From Candidatus Hydrogenedentes bacterium UBA2224 (lineage in GTDB: Bacteria > Hydrogenedentota > Hydrogenedentia > Hydrogenedentales > SLHB01), in the NCBI GenBank assembly GCA_002348185.1, contig DDYW01000115.1, positions 1 through 14,890 of the forward strand: 14,890 nucleotides of DNA, given 5' to 3'. Below the pieces are notes generated by a model. That model saw only the letters and a program-made list of their open reading frames with translations. It did no database searches and was not told the origin of the DNA. Numbering within the stretch: the stretch's first letter is position 1; every line of letters starts with the position of its first letter. A program made the position numbers and the translations under genes. Below are positions 13,011 to 14,890 of the stretch, piece after piece.

Positions 13011-13733
13011 TTGGCCAAACGACTCGATTTCGAAAACGCCTTGTTGCATGACATCCGCAGAAACCGGCGGAAACGTCCGACCGTGAAGTTGCGCTGGGTA
13101 CTGGCATTCTTCGCCGTGGGCATCGCGCTGGCCGCAAGCGCGTCCGCGCTGCTCACCCTGTTCAGCGGCAACAGCCACGCTCCCCTTGCCGAGACCGCCG
13201 CCGGGTTCGCAGCGCGCATCGCCGCCGGACAGATGGACGCGGCGGTCGAATTCTGTGCGGAAGGCGCCATGGGCAGCCAACTGGTCGCTACGGAACGGGC
13301 GCGCGTGTTTCTCCCGCAGGCACTCGCCATCCCGCAGCCCAGCCCGAACGCGCGGGCGGATCGCGTGGCCTTGCTCACCCGTGTCCGCGATGACCTGGCG
13401 CGCGCGGGTCTGAACTGGGAGAACGCCCAGGCCCTCGCGTTTGGCGGCGTCCTAGCCAAGGTGTCCGATCCCGCCCGCATGCAGGGGACGGCCTCCATGG
13501 TAGTCGGAAACGTCTACCTCAGCGACGGCCAGGGGGTCTACACCATTGAACTCTCGCTCATGAACTGCCTCGGTTCCTACGTGATTACCGATATCTGGCA
13601 GTGGGGCGCCCTCGAGGTCGCGCCCGAGGCCCTCAAGAGCCACTCCCGCGCGCAGTTCGAGACATTCCGGAACGACCCCGATGACGACGGCGTTACGGTC
13701 AAGGCGCCCGAGCACGTGTTCATCAAACACTAG
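13011..13733 (+). CDS. Single-pass membrane protein of unknown function
   Basis: I do not recognise this 240-residue protein. It has a strongly basic N-terminus (DIRRNRRKRPTVK, about 14-26), one transmembrane helix (about 27-50, WVLAFFAVGIALAASASALLTL) and an outside domain of about 190 residues. The segment ETAAGFAARIAAGQMDAAVEFC, followed by alternating strands such as GTASMVVGNVYLSDGQGVYTIELSLMNC, suggests a small NTF2-like or DUF4878-like alpha/beta fold, but this is a guess. The start is uncertain: TTG 13011 has only GGGGA about 11 bases upstream, and TTG 13041 or 13044 would give a shorter tail with the same helix. The even coding character and the membrane topology argue that it is a real gene. 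Confidence 0.7.
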   Translation: MAKRLDFENALLHDIRRNRRKRPTVKLRWVLAFFAVGIALAASASALLTLFSGNSHAPLAETAAGFAARIAAGQMDAAVEFCAEGAMGSQLVATERARVFLPQALAIPQPSPNARADRVALLTRVRDDLARAGLNWENAQALAFGGVLAKVSDPARMQGTASMVVGNVYLSDGQGVYTIELSLMNCLGSYVITDIWQWGALEVAPEALKSHSRAQFETFRNDPDDDGVTVKAPEHVFIKH

Positions 13734-13772
13734 CGGAACCGTCGCGGACGCGCCCCGGATGAGGAGTCTTTC

Positions 13773-14828
13773 GTGCCACGTGAAAGCATGACGCCCCGCG
13801 AACGCTGGATGGCCGTCCTTACCCGCCGCCCACCCGACCGGGTGCCGATGGACATCTGGCTTACGCCCGAAGCGCGCGACGCGCTCTGCGCCCATCTCGG
13901 CTGCGATTTCGACAGCGTCCTTGAACGCCTCCACATCGACACCCCGCTCACGGCCGCGGGCCGCTACGTTGGGCCTCTGCCGCCCGAAGGGCAGGACATC
14001 TGGGGGCTCGTGCGGCGCCGCGTCGATTACGGCACGGGCGCGTACGACGAGGTCGTCAACGCTCCGCTGGCGGAGTTTACGTCCGTGGACGCGCTCGAGG
14101 CGAACTACACCTGGCCCAGCCCCGACTGGTGGGACTACACGCATCTGCCCGCGCTCCTGCGCGGAAACGAGCACCGTCCCGTGCGCGGCGGCGGCTCCGA
14201 ACCGTTCCTACTCTACAAACAGCTCCGCGGCGAAGCACAGGCGTTCCTTGACCTCCTCCTGTACCCCGACATCGTCCACTACTGCCTCGACAAGCTCTTC
14301 GAGCTGGCGTATCAGGACACCCTGCGCATCTTCGAGACCATTCCGGGGAAAGTCATGATCACCTACGTCGCCGAAGACCTCGGCGGGCAGACCGGCCTCC
14401 TCATGGCCCGCGAACTCATGCAGGAATTTTTGTTTCCCCGCATGAAACGCATGATGGACCTTACCCGCCAGCACGGCTCGTTCGTATTCACGCACAGCGA
14501 CGGGGCGGTGCGCGACATCATTCCCGATTTCATCGCCCTCGGCACGCAGGTGCTCAACCCCATTCAATGGGTCTGCCCCGGCATGGACCGGGCGGGCCTC
14601 AAGCGGGATTTCGGTGCGGATCTGGTCTTTCACGGCGGCGTCGACAACCAGCGGGTTCTCCCGTTCGGCAATGTGGACGACGTCCGCGAAGAGGTCCGCG
14701 AGAATTACCGCACCCTGGGTGCGGGCGGCGGCTACATCCTGTGCCCCTGCCACAACATCCAGGCCGTGACTCCCCCCGAGAATATTGTCGCCCTCTACGA
14801 AACCGGTTACGCGGAAGGCTGGCGGTAG
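13773..14828 (+). CDS. Uroporphyrinogen decarboxylase-fold protein (methyltransferase-like, not HemE)
   Basis: The 351-residue product belongs to the URO-D superfamily, which includes heme-pathway HemE and corrinoid/coenzyme M methyltransferases such as MtaA. The opening MTPRERWMAVLTRRPPDRVPMDIW, VLNPIQW, FHGGVDNQRVLPFG and ILCPCHNIQAVTPPENI are typical of a large subfamily in Planctomycetes and relatives. The HemE substrate motif PVWxMRQAGRY is missing, so this is not the heme enzyme. The methyltransferase zinc motif HxC is HSDG here (His241, Asp243). Cys324, Cys326 and His327 could offer other ligands. The substrate is unknown. The GTG start has GAGGAG at 13761-13766 with a 6-base spacer. 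Confidence 0.86.
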   Translation: MPRESMTPRERWMAVLTRRPPDRVPMDIWLTPEARDALCAHLGCDFDSVLERLHIDTPLTAAGRYVGPLPPEGQDIWGLVRRRVDYGTGAYDEVVNAPLAEFTSVDALEANYTWPSPDWWDYTHLPALLRGNEHRPVRGGGSEPFLLYKQLRGEAQAFLDLLLYPDIVHYCLDKLFELAYQDTLRIFETIPGKVMITYVAEDLGGQTGLLMARELMQEFLFPRMKRMMDLTRQHGSFVFTHSDGAVRDIIPDFIALGTQVLNPIQWVCPGMDRAGLKRDFGADLVFHGGVDNQRVLPFGNVDDVREEVRENYRTLGAGGGYILCPCHNIQAVTPPENIVALYETGYAEGWR

Positions 14829-14837
14829 ACCTTCCGC
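14811..14837 (+). terminator. Hairpin across the stop of the URO-D-like gene
   Basis: GCGGAAGG (14811-14818) pairs perfectly with CCTTCCGC (14830-14837) around an 11-base loop that contains the TAG stop. No T-run follows (TTGCGGTAT), so it would be at best a weak or factor-assisted terminator, or an mRNA 3'-end stabiliser. Confidence 0.35.
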
Positions 14838-14890
14838 TTGCGGTATCGAAGATTCCCGTGTTCGAACGGGGACACGTTGTCGCGCCGCGG

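Noticed and set aside
14850..14880. A tRNA T-arm-like sequence containing GTTCGAAC near the right edge.
   Set aside because: The bases flanking TTCGAAC do not form the required 5-bp T stem, and no acceptor or anticodon arm is visible.

Overview
The window is high-GC bacterial DNA with compact gene spacing, GTG/TTG starts and strong Shine-Dalgarno sites. The left half is conserved housekeeping. The right half is an accessory set of exported carbohydrate-active and redox proteins of a kind common in Planctomycetota/Verrucomicrobiota/Lentisphaerota-type and Hydrogenedentota genomes. I infer an uncultured bacterium of that broad group, with Candidatus Hydrogenedentota as my first guess. No rRNA is present to confirm this.

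Left region (1-3457): the 3' part of prs (PRPP synthetase), then rplY/ctc (ribosomal protein L25), pth (peptidyl-tRNA hydrolase), ilvN and ilvC, all on the + strand with short gaps, closed by a textbook rho-independent terminator. prs-rplY-pth is a widely conserved translation/nucleotide block. Here branched-chain amino acid genes are attached to it, and ilvB is not in the window. The IlvC cofactor loop looks NADH-type rather than NADPH-type.

Middle region (3496-7640): a coiled-coil zinc-ribbon protein of unknown function. It is followed by accD and folC, which overlap at a GTGA junction behind a plausible extended -10 promoter and a leader hairpin that overlaps a Shine-Dalgarno sequence. Convergent to folC is a minus-strand radical-SAM anaerobic sulfatase-maturating enzyme with every expected cysteine.

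Right region (7641-14890): a 395-base intergenic stretch with a repeat cassette (9-bp tandem repeats flanked by inverted repeats). Then come five + strand genes: a Tat-exported FAD oxidoreductase, a secreted GH50-type (beta-agarase-like) glycoside hydrolase, a secreted beta-propeller protein of the GH43/GH32-like kind, a small single-pass membrane protein of unknown function, and a URO-D-fold protein that is not the heme enzyme. Exported glycan-active enzymes beside a sulfatase maturase suggest breakdown of (possibly sulfated) polysaccharide, but no sulfatase, SusC/D pair or transporter is present, so this is a hypothesis. I found no CRISPR array, transposase, tRNA or rRNA.
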